Counted from the stretch's first letter, positions 40,349-51,015 are shown. The stretch: 64,000 nucleotides of DNA from Promethearchaeota archaeon (GCA_019058425.1 JAHPYZ010000004.1:35393-99392); one strand, 5' to 3'. Notes: generated by a model from the letters alone, not told the origin. Made by a program: numbers and translations.

Positions 40349-41338
40349 TTATTGATTTACGGTTATTACTACATTACCGGTTTTCTTCCCTGTTTCAACA
40401 TACCTATGAGCCTCGGGAATTTGTTCCAACGGATAACGTTTATCTATAACTGATTTTAACTTACCCTCCTCAATAAGTTTTCTGAGAAAATTTAATTGTT
40501 CGATCACTTCCTTTTTATCGTCCATATTACCGGAAATATATTTCATACCGCTTTTATTTGCCGCCCTTTTTTCTCGATTAATCAATTTCAATTGAGGATT
40601 AGCTAATAGATAAATGCCATTCTTCTTTAAAGATTTTTGAAAATCTGAATAAGAACTCTTACCGATCACATCAAAAATTACATCATAAGTAATACCATTT
40701 TGGGTAAAATCTTCTTTAGTGTAATCAATTACTTTATCAGCTCCAATAGATTTCATCACTTCTAAACTCTTGGGATTGTCTACTCCAGTAACTTTTGCCC
40801 CATAGTACTTTGAAAGCTGTATTGCTACAGTACCGATACTTCCAGAAGCTCCTCTGATAAGTACAGTTTGTCCTTTCTGAATATTTGCTTTCCTAAGATA
40901 ATGCAATGCCTCAAGTCCCCCAGTAGGAACCGCTGCTGCTTCCTCATAACTCATATTATCAGGTTTTATTAATACTATCCCATCTTCAGGTAAACATACA
41001 TACTCAGCGTAGGCACCAAAATTAAAACCTGTAGATGCAAAAATGGGGTCACCTTTCTTAAATAGTTTTACCTCACTGCCCACAGATTCAATTTTTCCAG
41101 CTAATTCCTGTCCAAGTATATTGTGTTTTTTTCTTGGTCTCATGAAACCCAATCCAAGGCGCATAAGGAATTTTAACCAGCCTGAGAATTTGAGACTTCG
41201 CATCTCACAATCCGCCATTGTTACTGTTGTCGCATGAATTTTTACTAGAATTTCATTATCCTTAGGGGTAGGTTTTTCTATATCTTTGAGTTGAAGAACA
41301 TCTGGAGATCCATATTTTGTACAAATAATTGCTTTCAT
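40349..41338 (-). CDS. NAD(P)-dependent quinone oxidoreductase-like MDR protein
   Basis: [39 protein letters not shown]...[28 protein letters not shown]. Confidence 0.92.
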   Translation of the reverse strand: MKAIICTKYGSPDVLQLKDIEKPTPKDNEILVKIHATTVTMADCEMRSLKFSGWLKFLMRLGLGFMRPRKKHNILGQELAGKIESVGSEVKLFKKGDPIFASTGFNFGAYAEYVCLPEDGIVLIKPDNMSYEEAAAVPTGGLEALHYLRKANIQKGQTVLIRGASGSIGTVAIQLSKYYGAKVTGVDNPKSLEVMKSIGADKVIDYTKEDFTQNGITYDVIFDVIGKSSYSDFQKSLKKNGIYLLANPQLKLINREKRAANKSGMKYISGNMDDKKEVIEQLNFLRKLIEEGKLKSVIDKRYPLEQIPEAHRYVETGKKTGNVVITVNQ

Positions 41339-41366
41339 TTTTTTTTTCCATTCCTAATCATTTTAT

Positions 41367-41729
41367 TTAAACCCATATCCAAGCATACAAAACAACCAGA
41401 AAATTAAACACAAAGCTTATTATTAGCAGGAATTTATCATAGGCTTTATACCCCTTCAGTCCCACGAGATTAAAAACGAAAAATATTATTGCTACAATTA
41501 TATTTAACCACTTATTTATGGGATTTTCCAATATAACGGTCAAAACTACCATAAGAATAGGTATCAACATAATTGCTGCTGCTCCAAACCACGTACTTTT
41601 AGGAGCTGGTTTCCCATCTACTTCACCGGGTGTAAAATCTCCCGCAAAGATTCGCATCACATCCCCTAATAAATATACTAACATTGTTGCTACCCATATA
41701 AATGCAATTATAATCTTTACATCTTCCAT
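41367..41729 (-). CDS. Multi-TM small membrane protein
   Basis: 120 aa, about four TMs, between MDR genes on the same strand. Confidence 0.65.
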   Translation of the reverse strand: MEDVKIIIAFIWVATMLVYLLGDVMRIFAGDFTPGEVDGKPAPKSTWFGAAAIMLIPILMVVLTVILENPINKWLNIIVAIIFFVFNLVGLKGYKAYDKFLLIISFVFNFLVVLYAWIWV

Positions 41730-41736
41730 AATTATA

Positions 41737-42663
41737 TCACTCCACTACATTTATTACTACATTTCCTTTCTTATGCCCCTTATCAACGTAAGCATGAGCC
41801 TCGACTATTTCTTCCATTGGGTAGGTTTTATCTATAGCTGGTTTTAACTTACCCTCCTCAATGATCTCTCTTAGAAAAACTAAGTTTTCAGTAATTTCCT
41901 TTGTCGGAGATTTAATAGTAAGATAAATTCCATCTTCCTTTAAAGCTTTTTTACAACGTGAAGAAGAAATCTTACCTACCGCCTCAAAAACTATATCATA
42001 AATCTGGCCACTATCGGTAAAATCCTCTTTAGTATAATCTATTACTTTATCTGCTCCAAGATTTTTTACCCAATCCAAGTGTTTAGTACTGCATACAGCT
42101 ATAACTTCTGCCCCAAAGTACTTAGCAAGCTGCACTGCAAAGGAACCTACACTTCCAGAAGCTCCATAGATAAGAACTTTTTGACCCTTCTGAATATCTG
42201 CTTTTTTAAGAATATATAATGCGGTCATTCCCCCAATTGGGACGGTAGCGGCTTCCTCATAAGATACATTGGCTGGTTTTATTGCAACCACCCCTTGCTT
42301 CCATTCTTCAGGCAAACATACATATTCGGCATATGCACCAAATTTCAATCCTGTGGTAGTTCCAAAAACTTGGTCACCTTTCTTAAATAAGGTTACATTC
42401 TTTCCAACTTCTTCAACTTCTCCAGCTAACTCATATCCCAATACAGTTCTTCTTGGTTTTCTTATGCCAAACATTAATCGTGATGCCAAAGTAAAAATCT
42501 TGGAATCTGGGTGTTTACCACTTCGAGCAATCATAACCCCAAATGAAATTGTTGTTGCATGGACTTTTACTAGTAGCTCATTGTCCTTAGGAGTAGGCTT
42601 TTCTATTTCTGTTAGCTTAAGAACTTCTGGAGGTCCATATTTTTCATATATTACTGCTTTCAT
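41737..42663 (-). CDS. Quinone oxidoreductase-like MDR protein (tandem paralogue)
   Basis: [39 protein letters not shown]...[28 protein letters not shown]. Confidence 0.92.
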   Translation of the reverse strand: MKAVIYEKYGPPEVLKLTEIEKPTPKDNELLVKVHATTISFGVMIARSGKHPDSKIFTLASRLMFGIRKPRRTVLGYELAGEVEEVGKNVTLFKKGDQVFGTTTGLKFGAYAEYVCLPEEWKQGVVAIKPANVSYEEAATVPIGGMTALYILKKADIQKGQKVLIYGASGSVGSFAVQLAKYFGAEVIAVCSTKHLDWVKNLGADKVIDYTKEDFTDSGQIYDIVFEAVGKISSSRCKKALKEDGIYLTIKSPTKEITENLVFLREIIEEGKLKPAIDKTYPMEEIVEAHAYVDKGHKKGNVVINVVE

Positions 42664-43622
42664 GATTCTTTTACCACCGTTATTACTACATTCCCCTTTT
42701 TATGCCCTTTATCAACATACCTATGAGCTTCAACTATTTGTTCCCATGAATATGTTCTATCTATAGCAGATTTTAATTTTCCCGCTTCAACAAGCTCTTT
42801 TAGGAATATAAAATCTTCATATTTTATATGTTTACTATCACCCGAATCCTTATTAACATTCAAATAGATTCCTTTCTCCTTTAGTAATTTTTTGCATTTC
42901 GAAGGCGATGCTTTTCCAACGGCATCAAATACAACGTCATATAAAACACCACTTTGAGTAAAATCTTCTTTAGTATAATCAATTACTGTATCAGCGCCTA
43001 ACGATTTCACCATTTCTAAATTAGTGGTACTACAAACTCCAGTGACCTCTGCCCCGAAGTACTTAGCAAGCTGCACCGAAAAGGACCCTACACTTCCAGA
43101 CGCACCATAGATAAGTACTTTTTGGCCCTTTTGAATATTACCTTTTCTTATCACAATTAAAGCCGTTAACCCCCCACCAGCAACAGGAGCAGCTTCTCCG
43201 AAAGTCATGTTACCTGGTTTTGGTGCTACAATCCCATCCTTCGAAAATCTTCCTTTTTCAGTTTCTTCAGGGAAACAAATATATTCAGCGTAACCTCCAA
43301 AACGGAATCCTGGAGTAGCAAATACCTGATCTCCTTTTTTAAACTTTTTTACATCTTTTCCTATTTCTTCAACTTCTCCAGCTAGCTCGAGTCCTAGTAT
43401 CTTTACTTTTTTTGGTCCTTTTAAACCAAATGATAATCGCGCGAAAAAAGTTAATAAGGGATTGAATCGAGTAAAGCCATTTCGAAAAGTCCAATCCCCT
43501 TTTGTGACTGTTGTTGCATGGATCTTAACGAGCACTTCGTTTTCTTTTGGAGTAGGCTTTTCAACCTCCATCATCTTCAGTACTTCAGGAGGACCATATT
43601 TTTCATATACTATAGCTTTCAT
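42660..43622 (-). CDS. Quinone oxidoreductase-like MDR protein (tandem paralogue)
   Basis: [39 protein letters not shown]...[28 protein letters not shown]. Confidence 0.92.
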   Translation of the reverse strand: MKAIVYEKYGPPEVLKMMEVEKPTPKENEVLVKIHATTVTKGDWTFRNGFTRFNPLLTFFARLSFGLKGPKKVKILGLELAGEVEEIGKDVKKFKKGDQVFATPGFRFGGYAEYICFPEETEKGRFSKDGIVAPKPGNMTFGEAAPVAGGGLTALIVIRKGNIQKGQKVLIYGASGSVGSFSVQLAKYFGAEVTGVCSTTNLEMVKSLGADTVIDYTKEDFTQSGVLYDVVFDAVGKASPSKCKKLLKEKGIYLNVNKDSGDSKHIKYEDFIFLKELVEAGKLKSAIDRTYSWEQIVEAHRYVDKGHKKGNVVITVVKES

Positions 43623-44119
43623 TATTTACTTCCTTTTTTTCTCCAATATTTTTTTTTATTAATTATGAAATCAATGAAATTATTTGAATATTCTTTAATT
43701 AATTCCAAAGTTCCATTTTCCAATCTTAAACCTGTGTTATTTGGCTTTAAACGAAGGATTGGAGGATAAATTATTTCTGCTTTCACATTATCGTGAAGAA
43801 ATTCAACCCAGAAGGGTCCAACATTATTATCAGTTAAAGCAATATAAAAACCTGAGATCGCCTTCAGGGAAACTTTTTTCTTTCTTGATATTTCCCAATA
43901 CTTTAGTAACCACTTTTGGGTTTCCATACTAGGGATCTCTTCATTCCAAATATCACCTATTATTAAATAATCAAATTTTTCCTCAAGTAAAAAGGCGGGA
44001 TCAATCTTCTTTACTTTACCTACATCTACATCTATGTAATCCTCCAAATGATCTTGGAGCATCTCAGCAATAATTTTTGAAAAACTAATTCCATTCTTAT
44101 ATATTATCCATAGTTTCAC
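43622..44119 (-). CDS. Flavodoxin-like protein
   Basis: [58 protein letters not shown]. Confidence 0.7.
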   Translation of the reverse strand: MKLWIIYKNGISFSKIIAEMLQDHLEDYIDVDVGKVKKIDPAFLLEEKFDYLIIGDIWNEEIPSMETQKWLLKYWEISRKKKVSLKAISGFYIALTDNNVGPFWVEFLHDNVKAEIIYPPILRLKPNNTGLRLENGTLELIKEYSNNFIDFIINKKKYWRKKGSK

Positions 44120-44168
44120 CTAAATTCACCGATTTTTTTTAAAAATTAAAAAAAAAAATTATTATAAC

Positions 44169-44423
44169 TTATTCACTACCCCGAATCATTTTAACTGCAA
44201 AAATTATAAGGAAAATAGCACCGATTGTAACACAGATAATCGGAATCACCTCAGTCACCATTCCGATCATAAATCCTTCTGGTGTACTTATTGAATCTAC
44301 AAAATCCTGCCAACTTAAAATGTCAGGATAATACCACCCTAAGAGTGGAGGTATTACAAACATTGTGATTATAAAAACTACTACCAGAATGATTCCTATA
44401 ATAAATGCTGTCCATTTTTTCAT
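44169..44423 (-). CDS. Small two-TM membrane protein
   Basis: 84 aa with two strong TMs; same strand and tightly spaced with its neighbours. Confidence 0.6.
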   Translation of the reverse strand: MKKWTAFIIGIILVVVFIITMFVIPPLLGWYYPDILSWQDFVDSISTPEGFMIGMVTEVIPIICVTIGAIFLIIFAVKMIRGSE

Positions 44424-44455
44424 ACATATCTCCTCCTATATTATTAATTTAACTA

Positions 44456-45136
44456 TTAGATTATGGGTGGAAAAAATAATAGAGATATTCCAATCAATAC
44501 TTCAAATAGAATCGCCAAAAGACCACTTATAGAGGATATAGTTTCATATGCTTTAACATCAGGCTTTTTAAGTCTCATTCCATTAGCGAAGCCTATTAAA
44601 ACGCCGGCAACTATTCCTAACCATCCAATAAAGGGGATTACTAAAGCATAGAATACTAATACGATTGAAAATGCTAGAGTACCAATGGACCAACCGATCA
44701 TTGCAAATGCAAATCTTTCACTTTTTGTCTCGAGAATGCGCCGATATGAGTCCATCAACGAATTCTTCTCTGAATCGCTGGTAACTGAGTATCTTTCTGC
44801 TATATTAAGAAGACTCCAGTAGTCCTTTTCAAGATAGACTTGGATCGCTCCTTCTGCTACTCGAAATATAATACAAACAATTCCAAGTAGCATATTATAT
44901 GGACTAATAACAAAAAACAACAATATAGCGAGTGTAATGACGCAAAAATGTTCTATGAGTGCTATACCTGCTCCTATTTTAAATTTTGTTGGATCACTGT
45001 TAAAACTTTGCAGCTTATAATCTGATTCATAATGCTTAGGCGTTGGTTCTAATATATACCCAAATACAGCCATTACAATTTGTAGAATCAAAATAAGTAG
45101 ATATAGAAAACCAGATAACCAAATTACGAGATTCAT
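44456..45136 (-). CDS. Multi-TM protein (paralogue of 47443..48108)
   Basis: IWLSGFLYLLILILQIVMAVFGYILEP...DPTKFKIGAGIALIEHFCVITLAI...YWSLLNIAERYSVTSDSEKNSLMDSYR. Confidence 0.75.
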   Translation of the reverse strand: MNLVIWLSGFLYLLILILQIVMAVFGYILEPTPKHYESDYKLQSFNSDPTKFKIGAGIALIEHFCVITLAILLFFVISPYNMLLGIVCIIFRVAEGAIQVYLEKDYWSLLNIAERYSVTSDSEKNSLMDSYRRILETKSERFAFAMIGWSIGTLAFSIVLVFYALVIPFIGWLGIVAGVLIGFANGMRLKKPDVKAYETISSISGLLAILFEVLIGISLLFFPPII

Positions 45137-45256
45137 TTTGAATCGTCACCTACGTTTTTTATGTTTTTATTGACAATTCTCTTATTTTTTCCTTTTTTCG
45201 TTCTAAAACACCTTTCTTTCATTTTTTTTTCTTTTATTCAAAATTTTAATTTATAA

Positions 45257-45293
45257 TTATATTACAGAATGGGATTCTAATAAGAGCATGTTC
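45257..45293 (-). promoter_or_regulatory. Shared promoter element, copy B
   Basis: TTATATTACAGAATGGGATTCTAATAAGAGCATGTTC (+ strand), upstream of 44456..45136. Confidence 0.7.
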
Positions 45294-45494
45294 ACTGATT
45301 AAGAAAAAAATCAACAATAGGGATTTATAGTCCTTAAAGAAAAGGGACGGAAATTTATGAATGAAAATAAAAAAAAAAATTTAATTCTATCTAAAAATAT
45401 TAAAAATATTCCTCTTTTTCTTCTCAATTGTATAGATCTGAGAATTAAACTTACCAAAATATTTTCCATTCAGTTGAAATTTAGGAATTATTTT

Positions 45495-46379
45495 TTATTT
45501 AGTTCTTAGTAATTGGTCAATCCAACAATCAAAATATTCTCCAGATAATCTAATATGTGGAATAATATTTTTGAATCCTTCGGTGTGTAATTTTTCTAGG
45601 ATCATCTGAGATTCTTGAGCATTTGTTGTCCAAGTTTCCATTATAATCATATTTGGGATATTACTATAGCTTGCACAGTCAACCAAATTCTGAGAATATT
45701 TCTTATTAAGATACAGAATAGTGGATTGTACATCAGTCCCCTCATTTAAATTGATATCAAAAAGAGTAATAAAACAATCCTTATATACTGGAGCCCATTG
45801 AGTAGAAAAAGTCACTAGTTTATTCTCAATCATACGATCTAATCGTTTTCTAACCGTTTTTGCGGAGATTCCTACATCTTCCGCTATATCTGTAATTGAT
45901 TTTCTTGCGTCTCGGTTAAGTGTCTTTAATATCTTATAATCAATTGTGGTAAGTGATTCTGGAGTTGTAACGTATCGTACATTTAGAATCCCTACATTTG
46001 GTTCAATTATTTGAGCTGTATTTGAAACATAATTGCTAAAATCTTGAAGTTCTGAAATATCCCTTAAAAAGCCAACGACATACACGAATTTACCACTCAT
46101 AATTGCGATTCTTTCGACATTTTCATGATAACCTATTTCTTTACTCATTTCTGTTAACGATCTTGCTTTAGATGTGCCAAAGATCACTATCCAAAGATAT
46201 TTTAAAGCAATTATGCTAGGACGGGCTATAAAAGTGGAAATTACTCCATCTTCTATAAGTTTATTTATGCGTTTATGAATAGCGCTTACAGACATATTAG
46301 ATGTCTCCGCTAAGTCTCGATATGGTATTCGAGAATTCGCTACAAGCTTTTTAATTAAATTAAGGTCAATTTCATCCAT
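45495..46379 (-). CDS. Dual-HTH Lrp/AsnC-like regulator
   Basis: MDEIDLNLIKKLVANSRIPYRDLAETSNMSVSAIHKRINKLIEDGVI...DIAEDVGISAKTVRKRLDRMIENKL...FDCWIDQLLRTK. Confidence 0.88.
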   Translation of the reverse strand: MDEIDLNLIKKLVANSRIPYRDLAETSNMSVSAIHKRINKLIEDGVISTFIARPSIIALKYLWIVIFGTSKARSLTEMSKEIGYHENVERIAIMSGKFVYVVGFLRDISELQDFSNYVSNTAQIIEPNVGILNVRYVTTPESLTTIDYKILKTLNRDARKSITDIAEDVGISAKTVRKRLDRMIENKLVTFSTQWAPVYKDCFITLFDINLNEGTDVQSTILYLNKKYSQNLVDCASYSNIPNMIIMETWTTNAQESQMILEKLHTEGFKNIIPHIRLSGEYFDCWIDQLLRTK

Positions 46380-46478
46380 ACATCTTTCATTAAATTAGAA
46401 AATATTTTTTGAATGTATAAGATTTAATAATCCTTATAATTTATATTTTGAAATGGTTAGAAAAAAAATATGTAAATA

Positions 46479-47258
46479 ATGATTAAGCAGATTAAGGATA
46501 AGGAATCTTTATACAATCGATTTAAAAAAGATGTTTTTCTGTTTGCATACCACATTGGGGATCTAGATGATTTCTATTTTTCAGACTGCAAATGGTTTGG
46601 ATTAGAAGAAAATGATCAAATTGTAGAAGTCATATTATTATATTCAGGTTTAAAAATTCCAACACTTTTGATATTTGGTTCAATTAAAAAAATTCCGAAA
46701 CTAGTTGAAGATATAATTAAAAAGCTTCCTGATCGTTTCTTTTGTCATTATCAAGAGAATTTTCATGAATATTTTAAATCAGATTATCAAATGACGTTTT
46801 TGGGAACTCACTTGAAAATGAGATTTCAAGGAGATCTTTCTAAACTCTCTATTATTAATACTAGTAACACAGTTCATCTTACTGAAAACGATGAATCTAA
46901 CCTTCTTTCACTATATCAAGAAGCTTACCCAGAAGGTTATTTTGTACCATATATGTTAAAATCAAATAAATATTATGGTGTAAAACAGGATAATAAAATC
47001 GTCTCAGTAGCAGGGGTGCATGTTTTTTCTAAATTATATAATATAGCGGTATTAGGAAATATTACTACCCATCCTAATTATCGTGGTAGAGGATTAGCAA
47101 AAAAATGTATTATAGAATTATTGAAATCGTTTGATGGAGAAGTTAATCAAATTGGATTGAATGTTAAGAAAGATAATTATATTGCCCTTCAATTATATAA
47201 GAATTTAGGTTTTAAAGTTCATTCTACTTATAAAGAGGCTTATTTTGAAAGAATTTGA
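46479..47258 (+). CDS. GNAT family N-acetyltransferase
   Basis: LGNITTHPNYRGRGLAKKCIIELLKSFDGEVNQIGLNVKKDNYIALQLYKNLGFKV. Confidence 0.9.
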   Translation: MIKQIKDKESLYNRFKKDVFLFAYHIGDLDDFYFSDCKWFGLEENDQIVEVILLYSGLKIPTLLIFGSIKKIPKLVEDIIKKLPDRFFCHYQENFHEYFKSDYQMTFLGTHLKMRFQGDLSKLSIINTSNTVHLTENDESNLLSLYQEAYPEGYFVPYMLKSNKYYGVKQDNKIVSVAGVHVFSKLYNIAVLGNITTHPNYRGRGLAKKCIIELLKSFDGEVNQIGLNVKKDNYIALQLYKNLGFKVHSTYKEAYFERI

Positions 47259-47442
47259 TATATTTTTTTTATGTCTTTTTTAAATCATGGTTTCGATATA
47301 ACCACAATATACACAAGTTAAACCACCAAGCGGAATTTTAGATTTTCACGCTTCACAAATTCTATTCAGTTGAAATTTAGAAATGTAAAAGAAATTTAAA
47401 TTCATTTAAAGGAATTAATCATTAATTATAGAAACATCCTGT

Positions 47443-48108
47443 TTAAGGAACAATAACAGAATACCAGAGTAGCCATATTCCCAATGTTAGTTCAAAAATT
47501 AAAATTAGTAAGCCTCCAATGCTCCACAATGCCTTAATATCGGATTTTCTAAGAAATAATCCGCTACCTAAGCCATATATAATGCTAGCAATAATTCCAA
47601 ACCATCCGATAAATAGTGGTGCAACACCATAAATAACAAACAGAATTGAGTATCCGAATGTACCAATAGAGAAAAAGAGCTGAGCAATTGCAAATCTTAA
47701 CTTTTTTGTCTTAAAAATATTATTACTTGAATCAATTAACGCATCCTTTTCTGAACCACTGGTACCTGAGTATTTTGCTGCTAAATTGAGAAATCCCCAA
47801 TAATTTTTCTTATCATAAATTTGGATCAATGCTTCTAATACTCGAGATATACACCAGATAATCCCTAGTGTTAAGTTATAAGGACCAAAAGCAATAAATA
47901 GCGTTATCGCAAGAGAGATTATGCCAAGGTGCTCTAAAAGAATTATTACTACTCCAATTTTAAATTTTGATGGATTTTTAGTAATATATTGCAGTTGAGT
48001 TTCTGCGTCTACATCACCTACTGTTTTGTATCCAAAAAGACCACTTGTGATGTTTGTGACTATAATAAATAGAAAAAAGAAACCTGATAACCAAATTTCG
48101 ATAATCAT
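47443..48108 (-). CDS. Multi-TM protein (paralogue of 44456..45136)
   Basis: IWLSGFFFLFIIVTNITSGLFGYK...NPSKFKIGVVIILLEHLGIISLAI...YWGFLNLAAKYSGTSGSEKDALIDSS. Confidence 0.75.
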   Translation of the reverse strand: MIIEIWLSGFFFLFIIVTNITSGLFGYKTVGDVDAETQLQYITKNPSKFKIGVVIILLEHLGIISLAITLFIAFGPYNLTLGIIWCISRVLEALIQIYDKKNYWGFLNLAAKYSGTSGSEKDALIDSSNNIFKTKKLRFAIAQLFFSIGTFGYSILFVIYGVAPLFIGWFGIIASIIYGLGSGLFLRKSDIKALWSIGGLLILIFELTLGIWLLWYSVIVP

Positions 48109-48198
48109 AGAGAATCATCCAATATTTTATATTTAAGATTTTTAATCATTTTCATAATTTTCATGGATTTAATATAATTTTTAAAAAAAAGGTAGGAT

Positions 48199-48954
48199 TT
48201 ACCTACCGTATAGCTTTACTCCAATGATATATATTACTAAAGTAATAACAGCAATCACTAGAAGATCAAGCCAAAGAAATACGTCTGTTAAAGTTCCTCC
48301 ATAGAATATACGGTATATACCTTCAGAAACATAGTAACTTGGCATGGCATATCCTATTACTTTTGTTGCCTCACCCATATATATGAATGACCCAAATAAC
48401 TGTTGTGGTATGATAAAGATAAAAGCTAAACTACCAGCAGCTCTAGCATCTTTTGCGATAGTTCCTGTAATCAAACCAAGCCCTACCGAGCAAAAGCTCA
48501 TGAAGATCATAAAAACAAATACCATAATTACTCCTTCAACAGTAAGTATTGGATGAAAACCCACGAGAAGTGCAGTTATTAATATTATTGCAGTTTGAAT
48601 AATTGGTATAATGGTATATGATAACATTTGACCGATTATTACTTCACCAGAGGTTATTGGTGTTGTTTTCATTCTTCTCTGCACTCCAGTATCTCGGTCT
48701 CCAGTGACAGCTGATGCAAACGTAAATGTTAATAGTATACCTGAATACGCGAATAATCCTGGAACCATGTGTTCAAAAATACTTCTTGGATTCCCGTATG
48801 CATCAGGTCCCCATTCATAATAATTACCTAAAGCAAATCCTAATATAACTACTAGCAACGCAACAAAAAATATTGAGATTATCAAATACATTGGTGTTCT
48901 TATTAGTTTCTTCATTTCCATCTTGAAAACAGTTAAAATTCTTTGTCCTTTCAT
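48199..48954 (-). CDS. ABC-2 type transporter permease
   Basis: Six-TM ABC-2 pattern: MEMKKLIRTPMYLIISIFFVALLV...VTGDRDTGVQRRMKTTPITSGEVIIGQML. Confidence 0.88.
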   Translation of the reverse strand: MKGQRILTVFKMEMKKLIRTPMYLIISIFFVALLVVILGFALGNYYEWGPDAYGNPRSIFEHMVPGLFAYSGILLTFTFASAVTGDRDTGVQRRMKTTPITSGEVIIGQMLSYTIIPIIQTAIILITALLVGFHPILTVEGVIMVFVFMIFMSFCSVGLGLITGTIAKDARAAGSLAFIFIIPQQLFGSFIYMGEATKVIGYAMPSYYVSEGIYRIFYGGTLTDVFLWLDLLVIAVITLVIYIIGVKLYGR

Positions 48955-48956
48955 TA

Positions 48957-49766
48957 TTAAACCCCCTCCGAAATTCTTCTTCCAGTAATTTTTAAAAAGA
49001 CTTCTTCCAAACTTTTAACATTGTGTTCTTCCATGAGTTTTTTGGGAGAATCCAATACTATTAATTTCCCATAATCAATTATAGCTACTCTATCACAAAG
49101 TGCTTCTGCTTCCTCGATATAGTGGGTTGTCAATATAATAGTTCTATTTTCATTTTTTAAAGAACTAATAAACTCCCATGTTTTTCTTCGAACTCGGGGA
49201 TCCATTCCCACTGTAGGTTCATCTAAAAAGAGGATGTTTGGCTCGTTTATTAGGGCAACCAATAAATTTAATTGTCTTTTCATTCCTCCGCTATATTCTT
49301 TTGCTTTTCGCTTACTGGCTTCATATAAATCTAAAGTATTTAATAGCTTTTCTACTCGCTCGTTTATTCTTTCTTTCGACATCAAGTGCATGCTCCCAAA
49401 ATATTCAATATTCTCCCTACCTGTAAGAAATGGGAAGACTGCAGCTTCTTGTGGGCATACACTAATTAATTCTTTAACCTTTTCAAGATTCCTCCCTATA
49501 TCATACCCTCCAATAATAGCAGTTCCTTCTGTAGGTTTTAATAAACCACATAACATATTTATTGTAGTTGTCTTACCAGCTCCATTAGGCCCCAAAAGTC
49601 CAAATAGTTCTCCTTTTCCTACCTGAAATGAAATTCCATCAACAGCTTTAACGTCATTAAACTGTTTTTTCCTAATAAAATGTTTTTTTAAATCTTTGAC
49701 TTCAATGGCTATTGACTCATCAGATCCAAATTTTTTTTCGTTGCTTTTTGATTTTATTTCTGACAT
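48957..49766 (-). CDS. ABC transporter ATP-binding protein
   Basis: GLLGPNGAGKTTTINMLCGLL, EYSGGMKRQLNLLVALINEPNILFLDEPTVGMDPRVR, LTTHYIEEAEALCDRVAII. Confidence 0.95.
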   Translation of the reverse strand: MSEIKSKSNEKKFGSDESIAIEVKDLKKHFIRKKQFNDVKAVDGISFQVGKGELFGLLGPNGAGKTTTINMLCGLLKPTEGTAIIGGYDIGRNLEKVKELISVCPQEAAVFPFLTGRENIEYFGSMHLMSKERINERVEKLLNTLDLYEASKRKAKEYSGGMKRQLNLLVALINEPNILFLDEPTVGMDPRVRRKTWEFISSLKNENRTIILTTHYIEEAEALCDRVAIIDYGKLIVLDSPKKLMEEHNVKSLEEVFLKITGRRISEGV

Positions 49767-49833
49767 TTTTTTGAAAACCTGTTTTTTTAAGGTTATGTAT
49801 TGTTTTAATTTAATTAAAAATTTTGATTATTAA

Positions 49834-49870
49834 TTATAATACAGGTTGGGACTCTAATAAGAGTCACAAA
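49834..49870 (-). promoter_or_regulatory. Shared promoter element, copy C
   Basis: TTATAATACAGGTTGGGACTCTAATAAGAGTCACAAA (+ strand); inner inverted repeat GACTCT-AATA-AGAGTC (49850-49865); 68 bp upstream of the ABC ATPase start. Confidence 0.7.
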
Positions 49871-49917
49871 TTAATATTTGATGAAAAAAAAAAAGGGTTA
49901 AAATTTCCTATTTTTAT

Positions 49918-50268
49918 TTAGTTAGTTTTAGAGCTTAACTTAATAAGTCCTCCAGATAATACACCCAACAATATGGTAAGGCAAATGGCAACAACGAGAA
50001 ACACCATATTCCCCGGTCCAAGTAATGCATAACCTATCCAAACAACAGCTATACCAGCACCTAATACCCAGCCAATTACTTCTTTAGTAGTATTTTCTTT
50101 ATTGCTTAGTGCAAAAAATCCTCCAGATAATGTACCCAATAATATAGTAACAGCTATTGCGACAAAAAGAAACACCATACTACCTGCTCCAAGGAACGCA
50201 TAACATATCCAAATAACTGCTATACACGCGCCTGAAAGTTCACCAATTAGTTTTTTAACATCATACAT
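49918..50268 (-). CDS. Membrane protein with an internal ~58-aa tandem duplication
   Basis: GACIAVIWICYAFLGAGSMVFLFVAIAVTILLGTLSGGFFALSNK / GAGIAVVWIGYALLGPGNMVFLVVAICLTILLGVLSGGLIKLSSK. Confidence 0.75.
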   Translation of the reverse strand: MYDVKKLIGELSGACIAVIWICYAFLGAGSMVFLFVAIAVTILLGTLSGGFFALSNKENTTKEVIGWVLGAGIAVVWIGYALLGPGNMVFLVVAICLTILLGVLSGGLIKLSSKTN

Positions 50269-50406
50269 ATCTCATATTCACCAAATAATCTCTTCAAATT
50301 TTCAATAAATTACTAATTAGGATTAGAAAAATGATAGTAATTTTTAATTTTACCTTTATTATATTAAGGAGTAAACTTTTAATTTTAATCATAAAACCAG
50401 ATAATT

Positions 50407-51015
50407 ATGAATTTATTTCAAATATTAGCAGTTTGTGGAATGCTTAGTCCAATCATTTATACGGCTATGTGGATTATATGTGGAAAGCTAGATTCGAATT
50501 ATAATCATATTCGAGATGATATTAGTTCGCTGTTTGCAGTAGGTGCACCTAACAGACGCTTAGCTCAGTCATTTGTCATTATAGAGAGTGTGTTATTGTT
50601 CATATTTTTTATTGGATTACACGCGGGGATAAATGACGGGGGTGGTTCAATACTTGGCCCTGTCTTTCTTATAATAAGTTCAATTTTAGGAATACTCATT
50701 GCTCTATTTTTCCCTCTTGATGAGGGAGGTGAATTCACAACTTATAAAGGAAAAGGACATATAGCATTTGTAGTTCTAATGGGGATATTTGCGATTGCCG
50801 GGATGGTGGCACTGTGGATTCGTTTGCAGTTGGTATCAGGATGGAATAGTTTTGCCCTATATTCACTCATATCCGCTATAATCTCATTAATAGGCGTTAT
50901 CATATCGATTATATTTGCTGCAGGTAAATATATAGGTATAATAGAAAGAATTATGGTTACTCCTTATCAACTCTTCTACTTTATTCTTAGTCTTATGGTA
51001 TTTCTAAATAATTAA
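50407..51015 (+). CDS. DUF998-like membrane protein
   Basis: LAVCGMLSPIIYTAMWIICGKLDSNYNHIRDDISSLFAVGAPNRRLAQ. Confidence 0.8.
   Translation: MNLFQILAVCGMLSPIIYTAMWIICGKLDSNYNHIRDDISSLFAVGAPNRRLAQSFVIIESVLLFIFFIGLHAGINDGGGSILGPVFLIISSILGILIALFFPLDEGGEFTTYKGKGHIAFVVLMGIFAIAGMVALWIRLQLVSGWNSFALYSLISAIISLIGVIISIIFAAGKYIGIIERIMVTPYQLFYFILSLMVFLNN

Noticed and set aside
41518-41847. 109-aa plus-strand ORF
   Set aside because: Antisense to the small membrane gene and MDR 3' end.
42269-42766. 165-aa plus-strand ORF spanning two MDR genes
   Set aside because: Antisense to well-supported MDR coding; no recognisable domain.
49234-49626. 130-aa plus-strand ORF
   Set aside because: Antisense to a clear ABC ATPase.
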